Counted from the first letter of the stretch, positions 14,073 to 26,787 are shown. The stretch: DNA of 64,000 nucleotides from Brevipalpus yothersi (GCA_003956705.1 QZCP01000249.1:50450-114449); one strand, 5' to 3'. The notes: generated by a model not told the origin, from the sequence alone. A program made the numbers and translations.

Positions 14073-15056
14073 AGATCATGCATCATGGAGCTGATGATGC
14101 TGAATCTATTCTATGCTCGATATTCTCTGAATAGTGATTCTCGAGGCCCAAATGAAAGGTTTCACAAGAATAACAAGTGACCATAAAAGTGAGGTAGTGA
14201 ACAAGAAAATCAAGTGAACTTTCTATTGATGTATCATGGGCACGAAATCATATTGTAAGGTATAAAGTAGAGTGTGTTTTCAGAGAGCAAGAGACTGAAG
14301 CTGAATTGAGAGCAAAAATGATTGAATGGGATGCTGGAATGTATTGCAAAGATGCGGTATATTATTTTGAGTCGCCACTTTTGACATAGAAGCAAATCTT
14401 TTTCTTTCCCTCTTTTTGGCTCAATTCAAAGTGGATGGCGAGACTTTAAATCATTCATTTTATTCGCTTACATTTTTGAAGGTAGCAAATTTTGGTGAGA
14501 AAAAAATTAATTTCTCTCTCTCAACTTGTGCCTCATTTGAAGTGCAACATCACAAGTGGCACAGGTATTGAGAATTGGAATATATTTTTATTTCTCAATT
14601 GCTTCATTGAATTTATGATAAAAAAGAAGACTATCTTCCATGGTAATTTGGAATAGGAGGATGTGTTAGGAGAAGAGAGCCGAAAAAAAAGTTACAGATT
14701 GCATTTATGTATGAATGTGCGCTGAAAAACCTTTTCGAACCTCTCTAAATTCGAAAAAACTTAAAGGCTCAAACAAACTATCAGTTTTTTTCTCTCTCCT
14801 TCTCTCATCTACCCCTTCTCAGTTGATAAATCGAAAAATTTTCATGACAAATATAGTGAGAAAATTATGCAAAATAAGGCCATCAAGGTGATTCATATCA
14901 ACTTTATCCATACATTATATTACATCAAGTCAGGATAATGAAGACTTTGCGAACCCAGCTCAATCTTTACTCAAAATTCCATAGATCATTCATGATGGTC
15001 ATAGGAGAATGAGTCGTAAAGATGAGGCTGATAATTTTCCTTTTTCCAACTTTTTC

Positions 15057-15061
<5 letters not shown>

Positions 15062-15121
<60 letters not shown>

Positions 15122-15145
15122 CTCTTTCTTTCTCTCTCTCTCTCC
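15062..15145. repeat. compound (CT)n(TTTC)n microsatellite
   Basis: CT for about 48 bases, then TTTC/CTCT units. It is the mirror of the GAAA-to-GA compound at 12188. Confidence 0.93.
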
Positions 15146-15858
15146 CTATGTGTGTTTATGTACTCAGGCAGGGAAGAGAGAGAAGCCAAAAAATGGGAAT
15201 GATTTGTTGTTGATGAATCAAGGAATATTGATGACATCGTTGTGACAGTCTAAATGGCCAGAATATTCATGAGTTTCATTGAGAAGGAGAGAGCTTCAGA
15301 GTCAGTCTAGTCAAACTTTTTTTGTTTGTCTCTCTCTCTCTACTATTCCTGGTTAGGTTTCTTTTAATCATGAATTCCACATATTTTCTACTTATTTTCA
15401 CGATAGGAAAGGACAGGATATTCGATCACTTTTGAGAGTAACCCTACCGAGGAAATAGTTTTTACAGCCAGGCAATCATTAGTATGAAGGATACACACAC
15501 TCTCTCTCACATATCACTACATTCAATCGGCAATGTTCATGTGGCCTGAAAATCTACACCAGGAACCACTTCGATTTATCGACAAGTGAACATTTATCAT
15601 AGCTCAGCTTCTGTTCTGAGCTGTGTTCCGCTGTTTTTGTGCTCATATCAGTGGAACAATTTTTTTTGTACCTTATATCATGAGGATTTTGGGTTTAAGT
15701 ATACAAAAAAAGTAACTTTTCTTTGAGGCGAAAAGGAAGCTCAATTGGATGCTGGTGGAAAGGAACCGTGGAAGATGGAGATGAGCTTGTGTGATAAGTG
15801 AATTTGGTGAGATTTCTTCCTGGAGAGAGTGAAAATTTTTCAAGTTTAACTAAACGGG

Positions 15859-15885
<27 letters not shown>
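15859..15885. repeat. (GA)13 microsatellite
   Basis: A pure 27-base run. Confidence 0.95.
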
Positions 15886-15889
<4 letters not shown>

Positions 15890-15979
15890 AAGCGGGAGAA
15901 GACAGATATCATGGTGTTCGAAATTCATTCTTCTTATTCTCCATATCATCATCTTACACTGATTTCTCTCATCTCTCAG

Positions 15980-16147
15980 CCCGAAGGTGGCAAATTCATG
16001 TACATGAATATATATACATGTATGCGTGTGATGGCTAAAGATTCACTACATGATGTTTGCCTAGCGAATAGGGAAGCCGGAGAGAGTCAAATGAGCCAAG
16101 TGATGCGGCTTTTTGGGTATATAAAATCAAAGAGCATCCCTGCTTAG
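15980..16147 (+). CDS. candidate terminal exon, Met-rich
   Basis: A CT-rich acceptor (GATTTCTCTCATCTCTCAG) precedes 55 open codons ending in TAG. The frame begins PEGGKFMYMNIY and continues RVMAKDSLHDVCLANREAGE, with a GC-richer middle (ATAGGGAAGCCGGAGAG). No internal repeat explains the open frame. The product is not recognisable, and CT tracts make acceptor-like signals common here. Confidence 0.2.
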   Translation, partial: PEGGKFMYMNIYTCMRVMAKDSLHDVCLANREAGESQMSQVMRLFGYIKSKSIPA

Positions 16148-16550
16148 TTGCTCTCTCTCTCTCTCTCTCATCTCTTTGATTCGTATGTTTGTGTGAACAC
16201 ATCCACTGAATGGAAGATATTGAACGCGTTGATATCACCATGAATTCAACTGATCCAGCTCATCATGATGAACGTTCCATTTCTCACATTTATCCATACA
16301 GCGAAAGAGAGAGAGAAAGCAAGTATGTGTACATGTGAAATGATATGATGTGTACAAGTCTTCAAAATGTACACTTGATAGATGGTTGTAAATTTTTTGG
16401 CCATGGGCTTTGAAAAAGTTTCCTGTCAATGAAGTTTAAGATGGAAGAAAAGAGAGAGAGAAGAAAAAACTTGAAAAGAGAGATGCCATGGAAAAAGAGA
16501 AACTCATAAACTATCTACTCAAAATCTATGAGTTTCCATGACGAATAAAT

Positions 16551-16553
<3 letters not shown>

Positions 16554-16608
<55 letters not shown>

Positions 16609-16650
16609 NNNNNNNNNNNNNNNNNNNNNNNNNNNNNNNNNNNNNNNNNN

Positions 16651-16713
<63 letters not shown>
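16554..16713. repeat. (GA)n - gap - (CT)n palindromic microsatellite
   Basis: A GA run of 55 bases (16554-16608), 42 Ns, then a CT run of about 63 bases (16651-16713). The two arms are reverse complements, so the locus can fold back on itself. The assembly gap sits at the switch point. Confidence 0.9.
16609..16650. other. assembly gap (42 N)
   Basis: A run of N between a GA and a CT tract; the true length is unknown. Confidence 0.99.
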
Positions 16714-16714
<1 letters not shown>

Positions 16715-19196
16715 TCCTCTCTGTCTGATAGTAATGCTAGTGTATTATAGATTTTTTTTCACTGTTGAAAGTCGAATATGTTCCCAGACATCATGTTGAA
16801 ACATCATGATGATGCTTTTCACATACTGTGAACGACTGGTGAACAACATGATTGTCATCGTAGACATGAACGTTAGCTCTTTTTTTCAATTCCATTTGTT
16901 CATGGAAAACAGAATGTCTATGAGTATTTATTCTTTTTCTCATGCACTTTCTCTCTCTCTTTCTCTTCTTTCCCATTTCATTTATAAATATTGCTTGTAT
17001 TCTTCAGGGCTTCACAACATCAGCGAGAAGTTCTTTGTGTATGTTCTGTCTGTGTGAATAAAATCTACTTCGTTTTTGATTCTTTTCTAAGCATACACAA
17101 TCACACTTTCAAGTGTGTTTAAGCAGTTTCATCTCTCTTGGCTGTTTGTAAATGAAAAAAATTTTCAACTCTTATTATTTTCAATTGGATCTTATTTCCG
17201 GAGCATTCTGATTATATTCTGATCAAACTTGAAACTTTCTTCGCTGTGCATACATATGCCTGAAAGCATATATCTGTGGAACTTTCTTGAAAGATAAATT
17301 TTCTTAAATTTACACACACATTCTTCTTCTCAAATTTCAAGCAAAACTCAGCCCACTATCTTTCATTTTGATCACAAGTGTCATGACCAATTTTTCGAGA
17401 AAAATTTCAACCAGAATAAGGGCAATGAATAACACCGAAAGCAAAGCTGTTCAATAACAGCTCATACAATCAAGAATCATGATAATTTCATTCCAATTCC
17501 CTTCTCTCTCTCTCTATCTCTTTGATACGATAATTTGAATTATACACCAGCAGAATGTTTCCCTCATCATCATGATGGACGCCCTGTGAAACGGGGTACA
17601 GCTGGAAGCCCACTAAACAGCAGATGAATCAATTATGACCTCCAATATGAGCTCAATAACAGTGATTCAGATTAGAACTTGAATGATCATTATCATCATC
17701 AAGCAATGGTTAGTCACCATTGAACATGATTTGAGTAGTCGATTATCTTGAATCGTTCAATTAAGTGAATATATTTTCTATCTATCTCTCTCTCTCCCTT
17801 GTTGATTTGGAATGGGAAAGTGTTGAGTGAATGATAATAAGAAAGTTGAGTTTGATCAGGTGAAAAATTTGAATTTCAAAAATAAGAACAATGAACAACT
17901 CCTACAGAGCCAGTAATCATGATGAAATAGCTTTGCAATTCGTGAAACTTTGATAGCAAGAAAAGATGGAAGAATAAAAAGAAGCGGGAAGATGACAATA
18001 GACAAAAACGATAATAACGGTAATAATAGTAATAATAATCCAATAACTTAATACACGTACACTCAAGCTCAATTTCCAAATAATCCCGTTATTTCCTTCA
18101 ATATTCGATGAGCTACCATGTTCAATTGCAGAATGGATTGCTCAACGGGAAAAAAAATCTAAGCCTCTTTTGTCTTGATTCACTCTCAAATATGATGATT
18201 ACTTGTATTGTAGATATTTTCTTTATCATCTTCCTTGAAGATCAGAACTTTCTCTCTCATCGCTTGCATACACTTCATTTTGTTTGATGATGGCCAAGTA
18301 CATCACTAAAACAACAGCATTATAGTTTGAAAGAGGCAAGCCAAGTTATTCTTGATAGCAGTTATCTCTGAATTCATTCATCCAAATTGAAACTGATTTT
18401 TGGCCACCAATTTTCGAGAAAACGGTAAAGTTGCATAGGAAGAGAAAGAGAGAGAGAGAAAGTAAAGAATAATAATCATCAGTATCTCTCTCGATCATCA
18501 TCCGGCTCATTTGAGGTTGAATGAGCGAGGCAATGCAGGTAATTCAGTTGATAGTGGAGAATGAAGAGGAAGCAAATGAAATGAGCGTGAGATGAGAAGA
18601 AAAACGATGGAATAAGCTTCTGAATAGAAAAGATGGAGATAGAAGAGAAAAGATGTATAGCTGTGTAAGAAAGTGAGGAGAAAAAATGAAGATGCTGAGA
18701 CGGTTGATTCTTTACGTTTTTACTTGTTTTTATGTTGTTTGTAGATATTGCAATTGTTTTTTCCGGCTCTTGGTGTAAAAATCTTATATTCATTTCCTCT
18801 TCTTCTTATAATGATACTCAATTTTCTTCTTCTTCTTCTTTTTCCTTATTTTCTTCATCCCACCGAATATATTCTATGAAATGATCTCTCTCTTTCCCAG
18901 AATATCCAATTCAGCCACACCGTATGCTCGATAATACAGACTTTAGATGAGAGAAAATGGGATTCTCTCTCTCTCTCTCTCTCTTGAATTTCGAATGTAT
19001 GAACATCTCTGAAATACTCTTCTCAGACAAATACGCTAGAAGCTTCTTTTTTTCTTTTCTCCTCTCCATCCTCTTCATCCTCATCTTTAACTATCATGAA
19101 CATTTGCCCTACAATCTTCACTCGTTAAACCTTAAGCTTCAAGATTTGCGCCACTTTTCTCTCTCTCTCCTTCTCTCTCTCTCTCCCTCCCTCCCC

Positions 19197-19222
19197 AGAG
19201 AGAGAGAGAGAGAGAGAGAGAG

Positions 19223-19263
<41 letters not shown>
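19197..19263. repeat. (AG)14(TC)n head-to-head palindrome
   Basis: Twenty-eight bases of AG switch directly to 39 bases of TC with no spacer, giving a perfect 28-base inverted repeat. It is preceded by a C-rich CCCTCCCTCCCC stretch. Confidence 0.95.
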
Positions 19264-19265
<2 letters not shown>

Positions 19266-19999
19266 ATTGTCTCATCACAATTCCATCATGTCTCACATCA
19301 CATGGAGTAGAGAGAAAAAATTGGTTATGAGTTGATCATGTTTGATGAGATGAATTTTTTGGGCTCCAAAAATCATGTTGATCATCACGAATCAATTTTG
19401 TTATTTCAATTCATGAAATACAATATTTCATTTAGACACACAAGATATCAAGGTAGATATGGCTCAACGTTGAATGTATAATGTTGGTCAAGCATCAATG
19501 TTTGGATGATTATTATTGTTCAACAATCCATCAGCTGTTGGCATAAGAAATTTCGATATCACAATTGAGTGGTTATGAAAAGAGATAGAGAAAGGTGAAT
19601 TATCACGCAATGAGATGACGGAAGAGGAATGTGATCGAAAAATTGCAATGAATCCAGACGATACTGAGATGCTGAGAGTCAAGAGAAGCAAGAAAAGATG
19701 AGAGAAAGAAAAAAGAACAAGAGATAGATTGATAGAAAAGTCTCAAGCCGAGGCGTTCACATAAATTGGCTTCTCTGTCTCCTCTTAGAATTGATTTTGT
19801 CAGTCGAATGGCCATTCTAAATGGTCTCTGAATTCCGAATCACTTCTATCTATCTTTCCTCTTTTTCCATGAGTCTGAGTAAAATTCGAAATCATCCACA
19901 TAAATCATCGTAACGCTTCGCAAGAGTGGAATGGATAATCATTTAGTGGCTTTGATAGCTCATTTCAAACTTTTCTTTTTATATGAAGAAAATGTATTG

Positions 20000-20034
<35 letters not shown>

Positions 20035-20038
20035 TCTC
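20000..20038. repeat. (CT)n microsatellite
   Basis: A run of 39 bases with one TG interruption. Confidence 0.93.
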
Positions 20039-20513
20039 ACTCAGCCTCCTTCTGTCCGATAAATCGTCCAGATAATAACTCAGATGCTTTTTCAATCCCA
20101 CCCTCTGTAATCGGTCTCATATATACACACACCGGTCCTATGGTGGAAGTATCATCATATATTGGTTCCGAGAAATCTACTCCTTCTCGCCCACTCAACA
20201 TGGTGGAGCAAAATTTTGCTTGCCCATCACTTCATGACTCCACTTCACTTGCTATTTCGTTACAGACCACAAAAAAAAGAACGTGGCCACAGATTATCGG
20301 GACAATATATATGGCATTTGATGGTATACACATTAATTCACGGTTCACTTTCACTTGATAGATAAGATTTTACTCACACACACACACACACATACCCAAA
20401 AATTCATTCAGACTTGAGCGAGAATAAATATACGCCACATTGAAGTGAAAGGGAAATCATGACACTCTGGGTGAGGAGGTGATCTATGATACTTTTTCGC
20501 TCTCACTCACATA

Positions 20514-20537
20514 CACTTTTGGGCCATCCCAAAAGTG
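20514..20537. other. perfect 10-bp stem hairpin
   Basis: CACTTTTGGG and CCCAAAAGTG flank the loop CCAT. It is not followed by a T-run, and no role is evident. Confidence 0.7.
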
Positions 20538-21417
20538 GAAAAAGCAATGGTAGCAATGGTACTCACACACACACACAAGATGGGCTGTGAGATGAGGAGT
20601 GGAAATGATATCCGACAGATCATCATTTGGCCTCATCATATGGCCTCATCGGCTGTCACTCAGATGAACATTCAAACTGGACTAAAATGAGAAAGAGAGA
20701 GAGAGAGAGAGAGATGAGGAGCAAAGTAAGATTCGAGATTTTTGCATCATTTTTGTGAGAGAGAGTCAAAAATCATTTGAGGGAGAGAAAAAGAGAGGTT
20801 GACAGTTGATTTGTGATTATTTTGATCACATCATATCAACAAACTTGATGTACATGTGTGTGTATGTAAGTTGTAACTGTTGTGTCCTTTGGGCTCAATT
20901 TTACTCCTTTTTTTAGGTCACTCAAGGACTGATGAATGAAATCAGACTGAAAATGGAATGATTTTTGTTAAATTGAATCATTGAATGCATGGAAAATGCC
21001 ACACATTTTTACAGGAGCATCCTTTTTCAATTCAAATAAACAGGATGAAATGTTCATATCGTCTCCTTTTGCGGTCAATCTTTGTCCACCTCTGCTTTTG
21101 TCCCATCTTCTTTTCTCCACCAAAATTCCTTTAAGGTATCGTTCTGATTAACTTTTCTCATCACCTTATTTCTTTTTTGATACTTTTTCATGCCCGCTCC
21201 ACATACACGTGAACTTGTGTGTGTATGTATACCTGGGAATACAAGTGAATAGTGCCGCAAGTTGTACAGCAAAATATTATGACTTAATGTGTATGAATTA
21301 TTGGACGATACAGGATGACGGATGATGGGCTCGCCGCAGGAATGGTGAGAAAAAAAGCAAAATCCGTGGTTATAGGTGATGGAATTCAGAACGCAAATAT
21401 GAAGATGAAGAGAGGAT

Positions 21418-21448
<31 letters not shown>

Positions 21449-21664
21449 AAATTTTGGAAATCTTTTTTACTCATCTTTTTTGAATGAGAAATATAAGAAA
21501 AATTTAGTTGAAAAAGTTAATATGGCTCCAAGTTTGTGTATAAGAACATATCGTGCTAATAGCCCATTTCAAAAATCTGCTACATATTCACTCAAAGTCA
21601 GGACTAAAAATCAATTATGCAATGAATTTTTTCAACTTTTTTCTCTCTCTCTAAGACATGTTAG

Positions 21665-21829
21665 AAAAATATTGTGGATGAAAGAGAGAGAGAGCGAAAA
21701 TTTTTTGATACTTTTTGGTTGGAAAAATGGCCACCCAGAGGCGAGGAGGATGCTGAGCAAGCTGGATTTTGGAAAAGTGATGGAGATGCCCAGATGCTGT
21801 TGATGATGATGATGGAAGAAAAAAGATGA
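21665..21829 (+). CDS. candidate C-terminal exon, acidic/aromatic
   Basis: A 54-codon open segment ends in TGA and begins exactly at an acceptor. Its upstream sequence is a T/CT-rich tract followed by CTAAGACATGTTAG, a good polypyrimidine tract with a branch-point-like CTAAG. The triplet just before the exon is an in-frame TAG, so the frame could only be used after splicing. The product reads KNIVDERERERKFFDTFWLE, then KWPPRGEEDAEQAGFWKSDG, and ends in a Met-rich tail and EEKR. Purine-first codons dominate even outside the short GA run. A 107-codon ORF in another frame (21480-21803) overlaps it and looks less coding-like. No family recognised. Confidence 0.33.
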   Translation, partial: KNIVDERERERKFFDTFWLEKWPPRGEEDAEQAGFWKSDGDAQMLLMMMMEEKR

Positions 21830-22318
21830 AAAATAGAGAGAGAGAAAAGGGTTAGAATGATGGTGATAAAATATGAAGCAATTATTCAGATATCATGATA
21901 AAATGAGAGAGAGAGAGAGAGAAGAAGAAGAAGAAGAGAAAAAGTGTACACGTGAACTTAGTGATGTGTATATGGATCAGTTTCTGATGAAATCAGAATT
22001 TTTTCAACTCTTTATTTCATGATTTCTCTCTCCCTTTGATTCACCTTTGATCAATATTATCAGCAATAATTCCCCCAAAATCTTATGATTATCTGTAAGA
22101 TATTTGAGCTTCATTGATTCATTTAACGCTCCAACGCATCAATCTGACAAGTCTAATTACTTGTTGATGATTTTGGAAGGCTTTTGGAAAGAATCATGAA
22201 TTTTTCTTCACTCAAGTATGAATCTAATGGAACGAAAAACTGTAAAACTGATTGAGTCTGATTAATAAGGTCATGATTAAGATGGGCTCCATAGCTTTGG
22301 AATGTATCAAGAATGAAG

Positions 22319-22355
<37 letters not shown>

Positions 22356-23442
22356 CAAACAAGAAGAAGAAGAGAAAGAAAAAGAAAAGATGAGAGAGAG
22401 AAGAAAAAATCATAAAATCATCAAGTGATGCCTTCAATATATATATATTTTCTATCCCCTTGATCATCATCGCTACCTGGAGCACACCAAAAAAGCAATC
22501 AATGACCATACGATCTGATTACATCGATAGTTATGAATTAAATGTTGCTAAAGGCGTTAGGCTGTCTAGTTTACCTGATATTGGGAGCGAGAAAAAAAAT
22601 ATTGTAATCTTATTAATTTGGATGATGATTTAACTCAGGCACACATACTCTGTTCACCTTGATCACCCATTACTTTTGGGAATTTGAGATGAATTTTATC
22701 GAATGATGACCGAAAAATGATGATCGATGCAGTCTTTCTTTCTCTCTTTCCCTTGAATATTTCTTCCAAAGTCTTCGATTTTTATTGGGTATATTTATGA
22801 GGTACTCAATTTCTATGGAATCTGTTATTTTTGAATTCATCAAGTCTTCTCGAGAAAAATACTATTTCATCATTTTATTCAGCTAGTAGAATAGGATAGA
22901 GTTATATTTGTTGATCTCATCTCTTCCAGCTTCTTTAAGATCTATTTTAGGGTCGATTTCTAGGAAATTTTCTATTCAAAATGCTATCCAAAATAGAATT
23001 GGTTTAAGGTTCAAGTTGAATCATTTCTCACCTGTTTCATGGAGAGCCTCATGCATTCAAATTATATATACTTAGAAAAATGAATTTCATGTATCATATT
23101 TCCTAACAATATTATCATAATCATTTTCACACTTTTACTCTTTCTCTCTCTCTTCTCTTACCATTCTCACCTAGGATCAGCTAGAAGCAAAGTTCTTCTT
23201 CATCAGAATCTAGAATATACATGCCTTACAGGTTGACATGGAAGAGAGATGCAAGTGAAATAAGCCCCTAGGAATTAGGAAAACAATGAGATGGAAGGGT
23301 TAAGGATGTAGCAGTTGAAATGAAGAAGATAGAGAGACGATGTAGGAAAGATAGTTGAGATAGATGGAAGTAAATCAAAAGAAGAAGGATGAAATAAAAC
23401 AGGGAAAAGCTTTCGGGTAGTCTTAATCAATTCCTAGATGGA

Positions 23443-23477
<35 letters not shown>

Positions 23478-23760
23478 AGCGAGCTTATATAACGGTGTAT
23501 ATATGGAAGACACACAAAATAAAACTCAAACTTGATTAGGGTTACATGAAGAGTTGCCTAAACTGTACTGGTGGCTTTTGATAAGATAAAGAACCATCAG
23601 ATTCGGGAATATATTTAGGTCCAGCTTGATTTTAGGCCAAAAAGAGAGGAGAGAGAAAATCAATGGGGTTACGAAACAAAAATTCAGCTCTCTGCTCTTT
23701 CACAATAGCAATTCTGGACAGCATCCTTGTTCTCCTCCTCTCCATCCTCATCCTCCACCT

Positions 23761-23822
23761 CCTCTCTCTCTCTCTCTTTCTCTTTCTCTTTCTCTTTCTC
23801 TTTCTCTTTCTCTTTCTCTCTT
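23761..23822. repeat. (CTTTCT)n hexanucleotide repeat
   Basis: A CT run passes into about seven CTTTCT units, preceded by CTCCTCCTC-type sequence. Confidence 0.93.
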
Positions 23823-24153
23823 CTTTCATTCATCCCTGGAGAATGATAGACATGTAGAGTTCATGTAGAGGAAAAGAATTGAACTGGTTGCCCACGAATG
23901 GATAATGGGTAAGTGAAGGGATGAAAAGTTTACATTGGAAATTGCATCCAACTGGCATAAGAGAACTCACATTCGACTCATACTTCGGATGTTGCTGGAA
24001 AGCAATTAATCAACTCTGATTTGCCTGATACCAATCCACTTCCACCCATCGAATGTTTCGGCTGAATCAAAATTTATATGTATCAGAAAGGGAGGAAAGA
24101 GATACAGTAGCACGTGGAAGATGAAAGCTAGAATTTGCTCTCTTCAATCTTTT

Positions 24154-24157
<4 letters not shown>

Positions 24158-24225
<68 letters not shown>
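24158..24225. repeat. (CT)34 microsatellite
   Basis: A pure 68-base run. Confidence 0.97.
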
Positions 24226-24227
<2 letters not shown>

Positions 24228-25014
24228 CATAATAAATGGACATTCCATTTGATTACTTTAATAGTGGCATTGAACAGTAGTGGCCAGTTGTAGATACATC
24301 TATTCCTCTCTTCTTTCTACACTATCGCCCTTAATTCAGCCCACACACATGTATTGGCCCTGTTCTTTGGATCATATATTTTTCGTGTATATTTTCGTTG
24401 ATACCTAATCCATTCTCTCTCTCTCTCTCTTCCCAGATGATGAGGAAGAAAAAGAAGGAAGTGTAGAGAACATGGTAAGCTTTGGGAAAAGCCTCCAAGG
24501 GGAGGCGGAAGAGATAAGCAGCTATTTTGGGCTGTCTTTTGGGAAAAATTTCATTTTATATCTCAGCTTGAGCACTCTTACTGACTCTCTTTCTCTCTCA
24601 CCCATATGAGCCACCCACTCTCATAGGATATTTTGCATCATCACAGATAGTAGTCTATTAAGATGCAAAATAGAGGGGGCAAAAATTTGCATTAAACTTT
24701 TCAAATATTCTCTCCCTTCTTTATAATGTTTGGAGAAGAGAGAAGTGAAAAAGAAAAATTATCGCTTATATCCATTGGGATTCCCATGGAAGACAACAAA
24801 TACGCTTGGATTTCCCATGATATAAGAGTTAGTATGTATATGATCATGAAAAGGAAACATCAAACTTTGTATAAATATATATATTCTTTCATACTCATCA
24901 GGCCTTTCTCTCTCTCTATCCTCTCTATCCTCTTCATCCTCTTGATCTCGACACTTTATCGAAACTCATTTTCACCAAGCCATTGCCGTCATTCACAATC
25001 TTCTTCCTCCTCCT

Positions 25015-25020
<6 letters not shown>

Positions 25021-25061
<41 letters not shown>
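25021..25061. repeat. (CT)20 microsatellite
   Basis: A pure run preceded by TCC/TCT triplets. Confidence 0.95.
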
Positions 25062-25063
<2 letters not shown>

Positions 25064-26100
25064 ACTTTGAGCTCTTTTAAAAAGATAAAAATATTCATTG
25101 AAAAGTATATGAGAGGTGAAAACTGAAAGTGATACTCTGAGCACGAATTCCTTGTTCCTACTTGGCAGAAAAAAACGTAATGCATGCATGAGCATGCAAA
25201 ATCATCTTCTCTCTTTTAACTCTTTCAACAATTCAAAAATCTTCTCTCAATATCTTCCTCACACTGATACATCCTATTATCGACATTGTCTTCATATATG
25301 AGCTCTCAAGATTAGCTTCATTTTAGGTATGCGTTCTCCATCGTTTTTCTCTCTTCCTTAATGATCATTTTTCCATTTGTACACAGAAATTCCTTTCTGG
25401 TGGAAGTGAAGAATTTTTTTTCATCACCACCAGTAAAGTTTAAGTGATCTTCCTCCAGCATCCAGCATCTTGATGTATAAGATGCACTCTCTTTCTCTCC
25501 AGGGTGGATCAGTTTCAAATTGCTCCTTGAAAATCAATGGAGATGAGATAATCTGGCCACATCAAGCTTCAATCACATGGATTGAGCAATGATCAAAGCC
25601 ATTGGAGAGACGATCAAAGTGAAGAAGGATGCTGAATGGATGAGAAAGATGCGGTCAATGAAAGTTGTGATGATTCAGTCTTACTTACTCATCCCTTTAC
25701 TCACTCTAGCTCTTTCTCTATCTCTCCCAATCTATCTATCTTTCTCATCTGTGTCCATCTTATTTACACTTGCAACTCGCTAATAGCCCGTAGAGAAGTC
25801 AAGAAGATGGACTGGGCTCCAGACATGAGAGGATAGAAGAGGAGAGAGAGAGATGAAGATGCGGAAAAGGGAATGGAGCGTGATGTAAATTCGAGTCGAT
25901 ATTGGCTACTAATAGGTCCCTTGAGTTGAGATTCAGTGGAAAGAGATGAGTTTCTCATCAATTCTCATCCATAGGTCTCCACTTTTCCCTTTTTCCGATC
26001 ATCTTTCTCTCTTCCTCTCTCCATCAGTTCATCTTCACAATCCTTCCATATCTCTCGCTATTCTGAATGCATCACTTCTTACCCATTTCCAATAGTCGAT

Positions 26101-26138
26101 ACTATTATTGTTATTATTATCATTATTATTATTATTGT
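26101..26138. repeat. (ATT)n trinucleotide repeat
   Basis: An imperfect ATT/ATC repeat of about 38 bases, one of the few non-GA repeats in the window. Confidence 0.85.
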
Positions 26139-26190
26139 CAAACAGTCCAATTTCAAGCACAATCATCCACATGTCCATGGGATATAAACA

Positions 26191-26221
<31 letters not shown>

Positions 26222-26346
26222 TAGAAGGCTGATGAACAGAGAGTGAAAGCTATGAAAACATTATCTTTAGACTATTTTCTGCTCATCTTTTACTTCATCA
26301 TTTCGACATTCTCTCTCTCTCTCTCTCTCTCTCCTGATCTAATCAG

Positions 26347-26496
26347 GTACGCATTGCGCGCTTGTTTGTCTCTCTCATCCGCATCCCTGCGGCTCACAGC
26401 ATCTCGTGCATCACTGGTATCCACTTTATCCACGGGATCACAGGATCGCCATCATCATCCACATCTCATTGGTGATACTAGAGATGCTCGTGCCTG
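26347..26496 (+). CDS. candidate internal exon A, Ser/Arg/His-rich segment
   Basis: This is a 150-base GC- and CpG-richer island that looks like an internal exon. The acceptor is a long (CT)n tract followed by CTGATCTAATCAG, which supplies both a polypyrimidine tract and a branch-point-like CTAAT. The donor is TG|GTAAAT. The frame gives 49 complete codons: a Ser/Leu/Arg-rich part (SASLRLTASRASLVSTLST) and then a His-rich part ending IGDTRDARA, with partial codons at both ends. The last two bases (TG) join the first base of the exon at 26561 to form TGG, keeping the frame open. The composition resembles a cytoplasmic tail or linker with phosphorylatable serines. I do not recognise the protein. 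The opposite strand also has an open frame here (DARDAVSRRDADERD) with a better purine-first codon pattern but no usable acceptor, so the strand is not certain. Confidence 0.4.
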
Positions 26497-26560
26497 GTAA
26501 ATAAAGTGGACGCGTGCAGGTCTGCAAGCGCCTAATAAAAATATATATACACACTTCCAG

Positions 26561-26667
26561 GCAGGAATCCTGCTGGATAGATTCGCCTGTCGGCAGGCGT
26601 TCCAATGGCCAACAACCGGTGGATGATGTGCATGAAAATAATGATAAACTAACTTGGTGTACACGAA
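26561..26667 (+). CDS. candidate internal exon B, joins exon A in phase
   Basis: This 107-base candidate exon follows exon A across a 64-base GT-AG intron (26497-26560). The acceptor is ACACTTCCAG|G and the donor is GAA|GTAAGT, close to ideal. It completes the TGG codon begun in exon A and encodes 35 further residues, including CWIDSPVGRRSNGQQPVDD and ending KLTWCTR, plus one base of a split codon. The second half has the purine-first codon bias expected of coding DNA. Two cysteines and a polar composition do not point to a known domain. The minus strand carries a 113-codon ORF over the same bases (26455-26796), but its codons are not coding-like and it crosses this strand's splice sites. Function unknown; the evidence for an exon is the double splice signal plus phase agreement. 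Confidence 0.45.
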
Positions 26668-26787
26668 GTAAGTTAATGGTTGAGCAAAAGAATGTCCAGT
26701 GAATAAATATATATATATTCTGGAGCTATAGTGAAAGAGAGAGAGGAGATGAAAAGTGGGGAGATTGAGTTCGTATTCATTGCACAG

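Larger units (their letters stand above)
16148..21664. other. intergenic or intronic, no supported gene
   Basis: Contains the two palindromic GA/CT loci and the 20514 hairpin. A minus-strand ATG in good context near 19812 opens MAIRLTKSILRGDREANLC, but no donor or partner exon was found. The 20140-20365 island is GC-richer, with two overlapping open frames and no splice support. Confidence 0.5.
21830..26346. other. intergenic or intronic, no supported gene
   Basis: AT-rich with CT tracts. The ORF at 25589-25783 has a polar start (MIKAIGETIKVKKDAEWMRK) and a CT-derived hydrophobic end; I could not support it as an exon. Confidence 0.45.
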
